27,452 bases of DNA. Source: CAKXIK01 sp050947015. Lineage in GTDB: Bacteria > Bacillota > Clostridia > Oscillospirales > Acutalibacteraceae. The position numbers and the translations under genes were made by a program. Where the stretch lies: the NCBI GenBank assembly GCA_050947015.1, contig JBMNVT010000026.1, positions 1-27,452 of the forward strand, given 5' to 3'. A model generated the notes under the pieces. That model was not told the DNA's origin and ran no database searches. It saw only the letters and a list, made by a program, of their open reading frames with translations. The stretch's first letter is position 1, and each line of letters begins with the position of its first letter. This document shows positions 1-7,118 of this stretch, piece by piece.

Positions 1-300
1 CCTATTCCTAAAAGTCAATTCTGGATTATCTGGGAACTTCTGATGATACCCCTTAAATAAACAGTAATACAATAGTATAAAGTTGTTATGCCTATCCACA
101 AAACACAAAGAAAATTAAGGGCAAATAAACCGAAACTCATTTGTTCAGTTTTGCATTGTGCAGTATGAGCAGTAATTGTCATAAAAGCTTTTAACTGCAA
201 TACTTTGTTGACCTTTTCTACCTTGCAAAAAGTGAAACTCAATGCTGTATTTTGCTATATTGCTTGTGATGTCAGTATTACGCTTGCTGAACAAACAAGC
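1..300. other. AT-rich stretch without a supported gene
   Basis: This stretch is clearly more AT-rich than the genes after position 432. A minus-strand open frame (15-242) would encode 75 residues with one hydrophobic helix. It has no ribosome binding site at its TTG start (242) or at its inner ATGs, so I do not call it a gene. No tRNA, terminator or clear promoter was recognised. The stretch ends where the coding sequence of the truncated transporter begins, which suggests a deletion or insertion junction near 290-320. Confidence 0.4.
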
Positions 301-431
301 ACAATCTCTCAAATATTACAGGGGCAATCATCAATAATTTTTCGCCGCTGCTTTTTCTGACCTTTCAGCGCCAATTCGGCATTTCCATCGGAAAAATAAG
401 TTTTCTGATTACGCTCAATTTCGGAATTCAG

Positions 432-1463
432 ATGCTCGTTGATTTTCTCGGCGCAAAATTCGGCGACCGGCTCGGCTACCGCCGGGGTGCGGTGTGTTCA
501 CAGCTGATTGCCGCCGCGGGGATGATCGGGCTGGGCATCCTGCCGTTTTTGCTGCCCGCTTACCCTGCGCTGCTGTTTTGCACGGTGCTCTGTGCCATCG
601 GCAGCGGGCTGAACGAGGTTTTGCTCAGCCCCATGCTGGAGGCGCTGCCCGGCGACGCAAAAGCTTCGGCCATGGGTATTATGCATTCGTTCTATTGTTG
701 GGGACATGTCGCCGTCATATTAATTTCCACGGTGTATTTTCAGCTGGCCGGCACCGCAAACTGGCGTTGGCTCGCCATCGGCTGGGCGATTATCCCCCTT
801 TGTGCCGCGGCTCTGTTCTTCCGGGTGCCGATCAACTCCCTTGGCGAACCGGAAACCAACCTGCCGATGCGTCGTCTGTTTTCGCTGCCGATGTTTTGGG
901 TTTTGCTGGCTTTGATGCTTGCTTCCGGCGCAGCAGAACAGGCAATGGCACAGTGGGCGTCGTTGTTTGCGGAGCTTGGGCTGGGTGTTTCAAAAGCAAT
1001 GGGAGACCTGCTCGGGCCGTGTCTGTTTGCCATTGCGATGGGAACCACCCGGCTGCTTTACGGCAAGTTTGGCGAGCGGTTCCGCCTGCCGCGCCTGCTT
1101 GGTTTTTCCGCTGCCCTTTGCACGGTCAGCTTTCTGATCGTTTCTCTGGTGCCGGACGCAATCGTTTCTCTGCTTGGCTGCGGACTGTGCGGCGTCTCGG
1201 TTGCCATTCTCTGGCCGGGCGTACTCAGCCTTTCCGCGCGCGACTGCCCGCAGGGCGGCACCGCGATGTTCGCTCTGTTGGCCCTCGCCGGTGACGTCGG
1301 CTGCTTTGTCGGCCCGGATCTGGTCGGTGTTGCCTCCGATGCTCTTGGTGGCGGAAGCAGTGGGGTCAAGCTTGGCATGCTGGCAGCGCTGGTGTTCCCT
1401 GCCATGTTGTTTGCCGCTCTGTTCCTTCTCCGGCGAATGCGCCGGAAAGCCGCGCTCTCCTGA
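432..1463 (+). CDS. MFS transporter, N-terminus truncated
   Basis: This is a major facilitator superfamily membrane transporter; the substrate cannot be told. The 343 residues from the first ATG are almost entirely hydrophobic helices. They include an MFS loop-2/3-like segment (FGDRLGYRRG) near residues 10-20 and a basic C-terminus (RRMRRK). The true protein begins upstream. The same frame is open from 291, and codons 318-431 encode a good MFS first-helix region (AIINNFSPLLFLTFQRQFG and onward), but there is no ATG, GTG or TTG there before 432. About 20 residues of the usual N-terminus appear to be missing, and the DNA before 300 is AT-rich and unrelated. The likely reading is a gene that has lost its 5' end and promoter, hence possibly a pseudogene, although the rest of the frame is intact. 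A terminator follows at 1530. Confidence 0.75.
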   Translation: MLVDFLGAKFGDRLGYRRGAVCSQLIAAAGMIGLGILPFLLPAYPALLFCTVLCAIGSGLNEVLLSPMLEALPGDAKASAMGIMHSFYCWGHVAVILISTVYFQLAGTANWRWLAIGWAIIPLCAAALFFRVPINSLGEPETNLPMRRLFSLPMFWVLLALMLASGAAEQAMAQWASLFAELGLGVSKAMGDLLGPCLFAIAMGTTRLLYGKFGERFRLPRLLGFSAALCTVSFLIVSLVPDAIVSLLGCGLCGVSVAILWPGVLSLSARDCPQGGTAMFALLALAGDVGCFVGPDLVGVASDALGGGSSGVKLGMLAALVFPAMLFAALFLLRRMRRKAALS

Positions 1464-1529
1464 ACCGCCCGTGGTATTTCTTTTTAAAGTCAGAACCCCC
1501 GGCAAGGGGCGGTACTCATAAGGCAGTTG

Positions 1530-1565
1530 ACAGGCACAGCGGATTGATCCACTGTGCCTGTTCTT
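1530..1565 (+). terminator. Hairpin after the MFS gene
   Basis: Ten-base arms at 1530-1539 and 1552-1561 (ACAGGCACAG / CTGTGCCTGT) pair perfectly and extend by GGAT/ATCC after one mismatch. Only a short T-rich tail (TTCTT) follows, so termination may be weak. The stem is nearly symmetric. Confidence 0.6.
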
Positions 1566-1592
1566 GCATAATTATTATTCGTGTGATAGCAT
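1564..1592 (+). promoter_or_regulatory. Promoter of the DinB-like gene
   Basis: A -35 box TTGCAT (1564-1569) is followed after 17 bases by TAGCAT (1587-1592). A TG one base upstream of the -10 makes it an extended -10 type. It lies about 45 bases before the start codon at 1638 and overlaps the tail of the preceding hairpin. Confidence 0.5.
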
Positions 1593-1637
1593 AAAACAAA
1601 CAGTTCGGAAAACATTGAATTTGAGAGGGAATTGAAT

Positions 1638-2294
1638 ATGAATAAGGAATGGTCTGAACTTAATAAAACAATGCAGGCACAAATAAAAAAGAAAGATACT
1701 TATAAGATGGGTATTGATACTTTACTTAGTTTACGAAGTCAGTTAATGCAAACCTTAGTATCTTTCAAAGAGGAATTATGCAGAGAAGATTTTAACTCAA
1801 TCCCTTTCATAAACGCTGATGGTTATCATAGTAAGACGATTGCTTATTCTATTTGGCATATTTTCCGCATTGAAGATATAGTTGTGCATACAGTGATAAA
1901 TGAAGATGAACAAGTATTTTTTGCAGGCAATTATCAAGAGCGTATCAATTCACCCATCATTACAACAGGAAATGAACTCATTAAACAGCAGATTGCAGAC
2001 TTTTCAAAACAGCTTAATCTGGAAGAATTATATTCATATATTTTTGAAGTACGGGAAAGCACTGAGAAAATGCTTGAACGGTTATCTTATGATGAATTGA
2101 AAAGAAAAATACCGGAAGAAAGAAAAGGATACTTAGAATCGTTGAATGTAGTAAACGACAATGAAAAAGCAATTTGGCTGATTGATTATTGGTGTAATAA
2201 AGATATTCGTGGACTAATTCAAATGCCGTTTTCAAGACATTGGATTATGCACACAGAAGCCTGTTTGCGTATAAAGAACAAGATACATTCATAA
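1638..2294 (+). CDS. DinB-like four-helix protein
   Basis: The 218-residue protein resembles the DinB/YfiT metal-dependent four-helix-bundle superfamily. It has a helix carrying SIWHIFRIEDI (His74) and a C-terminal RHWIMHTEACLRI segment (His201, His205), which together would form the usual three-histidine metal site. Known relatives include bacillithiol or mycothiol S-transferases and damage-inducible proteins; the substrate here is unknown. I chose the ATG at 1638 over the TTG at 1632 because GAGAGGGA (1623-1630) sits about 7 bases before it. The gene is strikingly AT-rich compared with all neighbours and has its own promoter and a strong terminator, so it looks like a recently acquired single-gene cassette. 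The family call rests on the histidine pattern only. Confidence 0.7.
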   Translation: MNKEWSELNKTMQAQIKKKDTYKMGIDTLLSLRSQLMQTLVSFKEELCREDFNSIPFINADGYHSKTIAYSIWHIFRIEDIVVHTVINEDEQVFFAGNYQERINSPIITTGNELIKQQIADFSKQLNLEELYSYIFEVRESTEKMLERLSYDELKRKIPEERKGYLESLNVVNDNEKAIWLIDYWCNKDIRGLIQMPFSRHWIMHTEACLRIKNKIHS

Positions 2295-2356
2295 GCAAAA
2301 ATTCCAGTTTGTACAACTGATAGACTAACTACAATTAAATATTCAAAGCTATATTA

Positions 2357-2390
2357 AGCAGGAAATCTGAAAAAGATTTGCTGCTTTTTT
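2357..2390 (+). terminator. Terminator of the DinB-like gene
   Basis: Arms at 2357-2368 and 2374-2385 pair over 12 positions with one G-G mismatch around a GAAAA loop. Six T residues follow (2385-2390). This is a classical intrinsic terminator on the plus strand. Confidence 0.85.
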
Positions 2391-2456
2391 GTGCCCATTT
2401 TTAGCAAATCGGGAAATTGGCGGTACAGATATGTGAGCAAGAAAATTGTACAGCTT

Positions 2457-2510
2457 AATGAGGAAGTAATCAAGGGCCAAATCAAGGAATTGGTCCACGG
2501 CAACAGCGTT
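2457..2510 (+). pseudogene. Possible IS256-family transposase N-terminal remnant
   Basis: An open frame here reads NEEVIKGQIKELVHGNSV. This resembles the first residues of IS256/Mutator-type transposases as I remember them (NEEVIKEQIKELVRGSVEET). The similarity stops exactly at position 2510, where the stop codon of the dCMP deaminase gene lies on the opposite strand. The rest of a transposase is absent. This is a short match from memory, so it is a suggestion only. An IS insertion and deletion would explain the abrupt base-composition change at this point. Confidence 0.35.
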
Positions 2511-2998
2511 CAATACCCAAAGCTTCCGCTAATCGAATCGTCGTTACGAATCCATTCCTCCACCGGAATCACCTTATAGCGGTTCCGGTCGATGCGGACA
2601 ACGACCCGCTCGATTCCGGCGTTAATTACCAGCTTTTTGCACATTGCACAGGATGACGCGTCCGACACATAATCGCCCGTCTGGGCGTTTTTCCCGGCAA
2701 GGTAAAGCGTCGCGCCAATTGTATCGGTACGGGCTGCGCTGATAATGGCATTGGCCTCGGCGTGCACGGAACGGCAAAGCTCATAGCGCTCCCCCCGCGG
2801 AATCCCGAGCTTTTCACGGATGCATTCGCCGGCATCGGTGCAGTTGACGCGGCCGCGCGGCGCTCCGTTGTAGCCCGTTGAAATGATCTCATCGTTTTTC
2901 ACGATCAGCGCACCGTAGTTACGGCGCAGGCATGTGCTGCGCTCCAAAACGGTTTCAGCAATATCCAGATAATAATTTTCTTTGTCGCGGCGATCCAT
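2510..2998 (-). CDS. dCMP deaminase family protein (ComEB-like)
   Basis: A 162-residue zinc-dependent deaminase of the deoxycytidylate deaminase family, expected to convert dCMP to dUMP for dTTP synthesis. The zinc and catalytic motifs are HAE (His79, Glu81) and CAMC (Cys117, Cys120); the usual proline before the first cysteine is serine, which I believe also occurs in some clostridial members. An additional GYNGAPRG substrate-loop motif is at residues 42-49. The ATG at 2998 was chosen because GGAGGG (3005-3010) lies 6 bases upstream; the open frame runs further back but without support. The last residues abut a possible transposase remnant, so the C-terminus may have been altered by an insertion. 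It is transcribed divergently from the cytidine deaminase gene, a functionally related partner. Confidence 0.88.
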   Translation of the reverse strand: MDRRDKENYYLDIAETVLERSTCLRRNYGALIVKNDEIISTGYNGAPRGRVNCTDAGECIREKLGIPRGERYELCRSVHAEANAIISAARTDTIGATLYLAGKNAQTGDYVSDASSCAMCKKLVINAGIERVVVRIDRNRYKVIPVEEWIRNDDSISGSFGY

Positions 2999-3038
2999 CT
3001 GGATCCCTCCAAGCATTGAAAAATTTTTGCACGAACGG

Positions 3039-3067
3039 TTCCGAAAACGCCGTCCGTATGGTACAAT
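3039..3067 (+). promoter_or_regulatory. Candidate promoter of the cdd-ksgA operon
   Basis: TACAAT (3062-3067) is a good -10; the -35 at 17 bases (TTCCGA, 3039-3044) is weak. It lies about 95 bases before the cdd start codon and faces the dCMP deaminase promoter. Confidence 0.5.
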
Positions 3068-3094
3068 AATACCAGTAAGAAGGAAACATTGCAA
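3066..3094 (-). promoter_or_regulatory. Promoter of the dCMP deaminase gene
   Basis: Read on the minus strand, TTGCAA (3089-3094) is followed after 17 bases by TATTAT (3066-3071). The start codon is about 60 bases downstream. Its -10 overlaps the -10 of the opposing cdd promoter. Confidence 0.65.
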
Positions 3095-3163
3095 TTCTTA
3101 TTTTTCTGCTTTCTGCACTTTTTGCAGCTTGCCGGAAAGTTTCCTGGAAAGGATGGTTTCACG

Positions 3164-3571
3164 ATGAAACAGGAATACCTCCAGTTGATTCAGCGCGCGG
3201 CCGCAGCACGCAAAAACGCTTATGCTCCGTATTCCGGTTTTGCGGTTGGAGCCGCCTTGCTTTGCGCAGACGGTACCGTTTTTACCGGCTGCAATGTGGA
3301 AAATGCGAGTTATCCGGCAGGCATCTGCGCGGAACGTTCTGCGCTTTTTGCCGCTGTTTCCGCCGGAAAGCGCCGTTTTTCTGCCATCGCGATCGCCGCG
3401 GGAGAAGATCCGACGGCGCCCTGCGGCATCTGCCGTCAGGCTTTTGCCGAATTCGGCAAGCTTGATGTGCTGTGCGCCAATCAGGACGGCAGCCGCTGCC
3501 GGATGTTTTCTCTGCGGGAACTTCTTCCGGAAGCCTTCTCTCTTTTGCCCCCAGCTTCACCGAAAGGATGA
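3164..3571 (+). CDS. cdd: Cytidine deaminase
   Basis: Cytidine deaminase, 135 residues, the usual size of the homotetrameric bacterial enzyme, converting cytidine and deoxycytidine to the uridine forms in pyrimidine salvage. The signature is complete: APYSGFAVGAAL near the start, CNVENASYPAGICAER with zinc ligand Cys55 and catalytic Glu57, and PCGIC with Cys87 and Cys90. The ATG at 3164 follows a GGAAAGGA ribosome binding site (3146-3153); the frame extends upstream but the extra residues do not belong to the family. The stop codon lies 7 bases before the ksgA start, so the two are probably cotranscribed. Confidence 0.95.
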   Translation: MKQEYLQLIQRAAAARKNAYAPYSGFAVGAALLCADGTVFTGCNVENASYPAGICAERSALFAAVSAGKRRFSAIAIAAGEDPTAPCGICRQAFAEFGKLDVLCANQDGSRCRMFSLRELLPEAFSLLPPASPKG

Positions 3572-3578
3572 CTTGAAT

Positions 3579-4460
3579 TTGAACGCTCTTTCCAACATCG
3601 GCAACATCAAAGAGATTTTTGCACGCCACGGCTTCACCTTTTCCAAGGCGCTGGGGCAAAATTTTCTGATCAACCCGTCGGTTTGCCCCCGCATGGCGCA
3701 GGAATGCGGGGCCGACGCGCAGACCGGCGTGCTGGAGGTTGGTCCGGGAATCGGCGTGCTGACGGTGGAGCTTGCAGCGCGGGCAAAAAAGGTGGTTTCG
3801 GTGGAGCTTGACGACCGGCTGCTCCCGATGCTGCGGGAAACGCTTGCCGAACACCCAAACGCCTCTGTCGTTCATGGCGATATTTTAAAGCTTGATTTGC
3901 ACGAGCTGATTGCGCGCGAATTTTGCGGGATGGATGTCGCTGTCTGCGCCAACCTTCCGTATTATATTACCTCGCCGGTCATTATGCGCTTTTTGGAGGA
4001 ACGGCTGCCCATTCGCGCGCTGACAGTCATGGTGCAGAAAGAAGCCGCCGACCGCATCTGCGCGCTGCCCGGTCAGCGCGCGGCCGGGGCGTTAAGCCTT
4101 GCCGTGCGTTATTATGCCCGGCCGGAAATTCTGTTTCAGGTTTCACGCGGCAGTTTTTTGCCTGCGCCCAATGTGGATTCCACTGTGATACGGCTGAATG
4201 TTCTTTCGCAGCCGCCGGTTTCCGTGGATTCGGAGCAAACCTTTTTCGCGCTTGTCCGCGCTTCGTTCGGTCAGCGCCGAAAAACGCTCTGCAATGCCGT
4301 CAGCGCCGGAATGGGCATTCCGAAGGAGACTCTTTCCGCTCTTCTTACCGCGGCCGAAATCCCGCCGCAGGCGAGAGCCGAACAGTTAAGCCTGGAACAA
4401 TTTGCCCACCTGAGTAATGAAATTTCAAAACAGAAAGGGGAAAACAACTATGCCCGATAA
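3579..4460 (+). CDS. ksgA: 16S rRNA dimethyladenosine transferase
   Basis: KsgA (RsmA) dimethylates two adjacent adenines in helix 45 of 16S rRNA during 30S maturation, using S-adenosylmethionine. The 293-residue product has the SAM-binding motif EVGPGIGVLT (residues 53-62), an acidic ligand in VVSVELDDRL, and the adenine-methylase motif NLPYYITSP (from residue 125). The C-terminal part contains the typical FVLPAPNVDS-like element (here FLPAPNVDS) and FGQRRKTL. No ATG is available; I chose TTG at 3579, about 10 bases after AAAGGA (3563-3568). The TTG at 3573 is an alternative that adds two residues. The 3' end overlaps the next gene by 11 bases. B. subtilis ksgA has a different neighbourhood, so the cdd pairing is a feature of this lineage. 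Confidence 0.94.
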   Translation: MNALSNIGNIKEIFARHGFTFSKALGQNFLINPSVCPRMAQECGADAQTGVLEVGPGIGVLTVELAARAKKVVSVELDDRLLPMLRETLAEHPNASVVHGDILKLDLHELIAREFCGMDVAVCANLPYYITSPVIMRFLEERLPIRALTVMVQKEAADRICALPGQRAAGALSLAVRYYARPEILFQVSRGSFLPAPNVDSTVIRLNVLSQPPVSVDSEQTFFALVRASFGQRRKTLCNAVSAGMGIPKETLSALLTAAEIPPQARAEQLSLEQFAHLSNEISKQKGENNYAR

Positions 4461-5001
4461 CAAAACAGTCTCTTTTGGTCTTTGGGCGCTGGGGCTGCTC
4501 GGAACCATCATCTGCATGGCGGTGAGCGCCGCCGGTATGAAAGACGAAACCTACGTCGTTTTTGTCTTTACCATCCTGTTCATTCTGTTTGGATTTGTTT
4601 TTGCCATGCTGAATGCACAGGAGGAGCGCACCGCCGAACGCAGGCTTTTAAAAAAAGGCTCCTCCCACCCTCTGCTGCAAAAAGCGTTTGACGCAATGGA
4701 TTCGTATGAAGCTGCGGTGAGCGCCGGAGAAGAGGAAGACACCCTTCGGCAGAAGCTTGCCGCACAAAATCTTGCCGCGGTAGAGGCAGTGCTCGCCTAC
4801 GGCGAAGTAACAGTTTCTCCGAAACAATTGGCAATGGCAGATACAGCTAACGCTGTCGCGGCGGTCAAGCGGCTGCAGGCACTGACCGAGCAGGGCGCTT
4901 CCACCGCAGAGCTCGACGAGGCGCAGCAGCGGGCCTCTGAGCTTTGCTGCCGGGCACTAAAGGCGATTCGGCTGCTCCCCCGCCGGGCCGCAGAAGGCTG
5001 A
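4450..5001 (+). CDS. Two-helix membrane protein of unknown function
   Basis: I do not recognise this 183-residue protein. Residues about 9-29 and 35-54 are two membrane helices separated by a short charged turn (GMKDET). The remaining 125 residues are hydrophilic, rich in Ala, Glu, Gln and Leu, and look like a helical bundle or coiled coil (for example AVAAVKRLQALTEQ). The arrangement suggests a membrane-anchored helical protein with its soluble part on the cytoplasmic side. The ATG at 4450 lies inside the end of ksgA and follows AAAGGGG (4434-4440), so translation is probably coupled to ksgA. A terminator follows at 5036. Confidence 0.75.
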   Translation: MPDNKTVSFGLWALGLLGTIICMAVSAAGMKDETYVVFVFTILFILFGFVFAMLNAQEERTAERRLLKKGSSHPLLQKAFDAMDSYEAAVSAGEEEDTLRQKLAAQNLAAVEAVLAYGEVTVSPKQLAMADTANAVAAVKRLQALTEQGASTAELDEAQQRASELCCRALKAIRLLPRRAAEG

Positions 5002-5035
5002 GCGGCCAGCCGCACGCGGCAGCCCCGAAAAACAG

Positions 5036-5081
5036 AAAATGCCGCGGAGCCCCGCCTGTTTCGGCGATCCGCGGCATTTTT
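5036..5081. terminator. Bidirectional terminator
   Basis: Arms at 5036-5048 and 5068-5080 (AAAATGCCGCGGA / TCCGCGGCATTTT) pair over 13 bases with A and T tracts on both sides. It serves the plus-strand ksgA operon and the converging tspO gene, whose stop codon begins at 5083. Confidence 0.9.
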
Positions 5082-5545
5082 CATGTGTTCAGTCGATAAA
5101 CCATCAAATTCAGGTACCCCGCATAAGTCAGCCAGAACAGATAGGGCAGCTGCAACCATGCGGCAACCGGATTGATCTGGTAAAACCAGACGATCATTGC
5201 CGCAACAAAAATCCACAGTAGCACAAGCCATACAAACGAGCCAAAATATTGCTGTGCGGAAAAAAACAGCAGCGGCCAGACAAAGTTGATCACCAGCTGC
5301 GCGCCGTAAAGCTTGAGCGCTGTTGTTCGTTCCGGCGATTCGGAAATCCAGACGAGATAAGCGGAAATCCCCATTAAAAAAAACAGAATCGTCCATACGA
5401 CGGGAAACAGCCAGGCCGGCGGCGCGCCGGGCGGCTGCTGCAGAGCCTGATACTGCTGCGCGGCATCGCTGACAATAGCTCCAGACAGAGCGCCAACCCC
5501 AAGGCTGATTCCAAGGCTGATGAGCAACGGCTTCCAACGAATCAT
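5081..5545 (-). CDS. tspO: TspO/MBR family membrane protein
   Basis: Tryptophan-rich sensory protein / peripheral benzodiazepine receptor homologue, 154 residues with five membrane helices. Family hallmarks are PPAWLFPVVWTILF in the first part (residues about 42-56), the QLVINFVWPLLFF helix and the terminal PYLFWLTYAGYLNL. Family members bind porphyrins and influence tetrapyrrole or stress responses; the role in this organism is unknown. The ATG follows a GGGGGGAG ribosome binding site on the minus strand, about 7 bases away. It is a single gene converging on the ksgA operon. Confidence 0.93.
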   Translation of the reverse strand: MIRWKPLLISLGISLGVGALSGAIVSDAAQQYQALQQPPGAPPAWLFPVVWTILFFLMGISAYLVWISESPERTTALKLYGAQLVINFVWPLLFFSAQQYFGSFVWLVLLWIFVAAMIVWFYQINPVAAWLQLPYLFWLTYAGYLNLMVYRLNT

Positions 5546-5745
5546 TTATTCTCCCCCCTGTATCCGATACATATGGGAGAAGGTTTGGGAATATGCACTG
5601 AAAACCATTACGCAGCAGCAATTGGCTCAAAATTTAGAAAAAACATCCTGTGAAAAGGAGCGGTAACACAAATGACGGACGGGAACCCCTGCCGCGTTCT
5701 TCGCCCGGTCGGTGAAAGCGGCCTTTCCGCAGAATAGTCCGCCGC
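5546..5745. other. Intergenic region between tspO and the M16 gene
   Basis: Holds the tspO ribosome binding site. No convincing promoter or terminator was found on either strand. A 21-codon plus-strand frame (5672-5737) follows AAGGAG with an 11-base gap, but nothing else supports it. Confidence 0.4.
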
Positions 5746-6993
5746 TCAGACCAACCCGCGGAAAAACGCCTCATCCTCTACGGCGCCGCAGACCGAAACC
5801 GAAAGCTTGTCCGGGTCCAACAACTCATACGCCAGCGCGTCCACCTGTTCTCTGGTCACCGACTGCACCCGTTCCAGCAGCTCATCGTCGGAAAGAATTT
5901 CTCCCGCAAGCGCGCCCCGCGCCGTGTAAGCGCAGCGGCTCATGCTGTTTTCCATACTCATCAGAAGCGAAGATTTCAGTCCTTCTCTGGCGCGGGCAAA
6001 TTCCTGCTGCGTCACACCGAGGCGCGCGCGGTTCAAAACGGCGATCGTTTCCTGCGCAGCCTGCTTTGCGTCGCCTGGGTTTACCGCCGCCTGAACATAC
6101 AGCAGCCCTCCGCCGGCATAAGGCGCGCAGTCCGTTCCGATGGAATAAACCAACCCAAGCTCTTCACGGATTCGCTGAAACAGCCGCGAAGAGGAGCTTG
6201 CGCCCAGAATCATATTCAGCATCGACATTGCCCACCGTTTTTCGCTGCGGGATGGCAGCCCCGGCACGCAAAAACACAGGTGCGTCTGCTCAATCGGCCT
6301 TGGCGTAACCATGCAACTACGGCGGTATGACGTCTTGGGTGCCGCAGTGCGCGGTTCCCCGGCTGCAATTTTCCCAAACCGTTCTTCTGCCTGCCGCAAA
6401 AACAGATCTCTGTCATAATTCCCGCAGACAGAGATCACGGTCTGCGTGCCGGTGTAATGCTTTTTCAGCCACTCCTTCAGCTGACGCGGCGAAAAAGAGG
6501 ATACGGTTTCGCGCCTGCCGAGAATCGGCATTCCGTAGGGCGAATCGCGCCATACGGCGGATTCAAGCTGTTCCCCCACCACATCTTCCGGGTCGTCGGC
6601 GCTCATTCCGATCTCCTCCAGCACCACGCCGCGCTCCAACTCGGTATCCTCCGGCGAGATCGCAGGAGAAACCAACATATCCGAAAGAATGTCAAAGCCC
6701 TCGGCAACATGCTCCGAAAGCGTCCGCGCGTAAAAACAGGTGTATTCCTTTGTGGTGTAGGCATTCATCTGACCGCCGATTGCGTCCATCTGCTCGGCAA
6801 TCTGCTGTGCAGAACGCGATGTGCTGCCCTTGAAAAACATATGCTCCAAAAAATGCGAGATGCCGCTCGTCTGCTGCGTTTCGTGCGAGGAACCGGCCGC
6901 AATCCACACGCCGAACGATGCCGTCCGCAGCGTATTCACCGGCTCCAACCAAATCTGCAGTCCGTTTTCCAACGAAACCAATTCGCGCGTCAT
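5746..6993 (-). CDS. M16 family zinc peptidase (MlpA/YmxG-like)
   Basis: A 415-residue single-unit peptidase of the insulinase/processing-peptidase family. The inverted zinc motif HFLEH is at residues 47-51 (two histidine ligands and the catalytic Glu50), and the distal glutamate lies in ERGVVLEEIGM (Glu126/127). The C-terminal half has the usual inactive-lobe elements (SSSRLFQRIREELGLVYSIG). In Bacillus the homologue mlpA (ymxG) also lies behind pnp, as here, and has been linked to control of extracellular proteases; whether that applies here is unknown. The ATG follows AAAGGAA by about 8 bases. A strong terminator lies only about 20 bases upstream (7014-7057), leaving no room for a separate promoter, so expression probably depends on read-through from pnp. 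Confidence 0.9.
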   Translation of the reverse strand: MTRELVSLENGLQIWLEPVNTLRTASFGVWIAAGSSHETQQTSGISHFLEHMFFKGSTSRSAQQIAEQMDAIGGQMNAYTTKEYTCFYARTLSEHVAEGFDILSDMLVSPAISPEDTELERGVVLEEIGMSADDPEDVVGEQLESAVWRDSPYGMPILGRRETVSSFSPRQLKEWLKKHYTGTQTVISVCGNYDRDLFLRQAEERFGKIAAGEPRTAAPKTSYRRSCMVTPRPIEQTHLCFCVPGLPSRSEKRWAMSMLNMILGASSSSRLFQRIREELGLVYSIGTDCAPYAGGGLLYVQAAVNPGDAKQAAQETIAVLNRARLGVTQQEFARAREGLKSSLLMSMENSMSRCAYTARGALAGEILSDDELLERVQSVTREQVDALAYELLDPDKLSVSVCGAVEDEAFFRGLV

Positions 6994-7013
6994 AACAACA
7001 TTCCTTTCAATCC

Positions 7014-7057
7014 TTAAAAAAAGTCACACAAACATTTTGTCATGCTTGTGTGACTTT
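7014..7057 (-). terminator. Terminator behind pnp
   Basis: Arms at 7020-7031 and 7046-7057 (AAAGTCACACAA / TTGTGTGACTTT) pair over 12 bases. On the minus strand they are followed by a run of seven T residues (7016-7022). It stands between pnp and the M16 peptidase gene. Confidence 0.85.
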
Positions 7058-7118
7058 CCTGTAAACCGACCGAAAACTTTTCACCAAATTTTCCGGACGA
7101 TTATCTTTCGTTCAACGC

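Noticed and set aside
15..242. Minus-strand 75-codon frame with one hydrophobic helix
   Set aside because: TTG start, no ribosome binding site at any candidate start, AT-rich context; not enough to call a gene.
5672..5737. 21-codon plus-strand frame after AAGGAG
   Set aside because: The spacing is long (11 bases), no promoter is seen and the peptide has no recognisable features.
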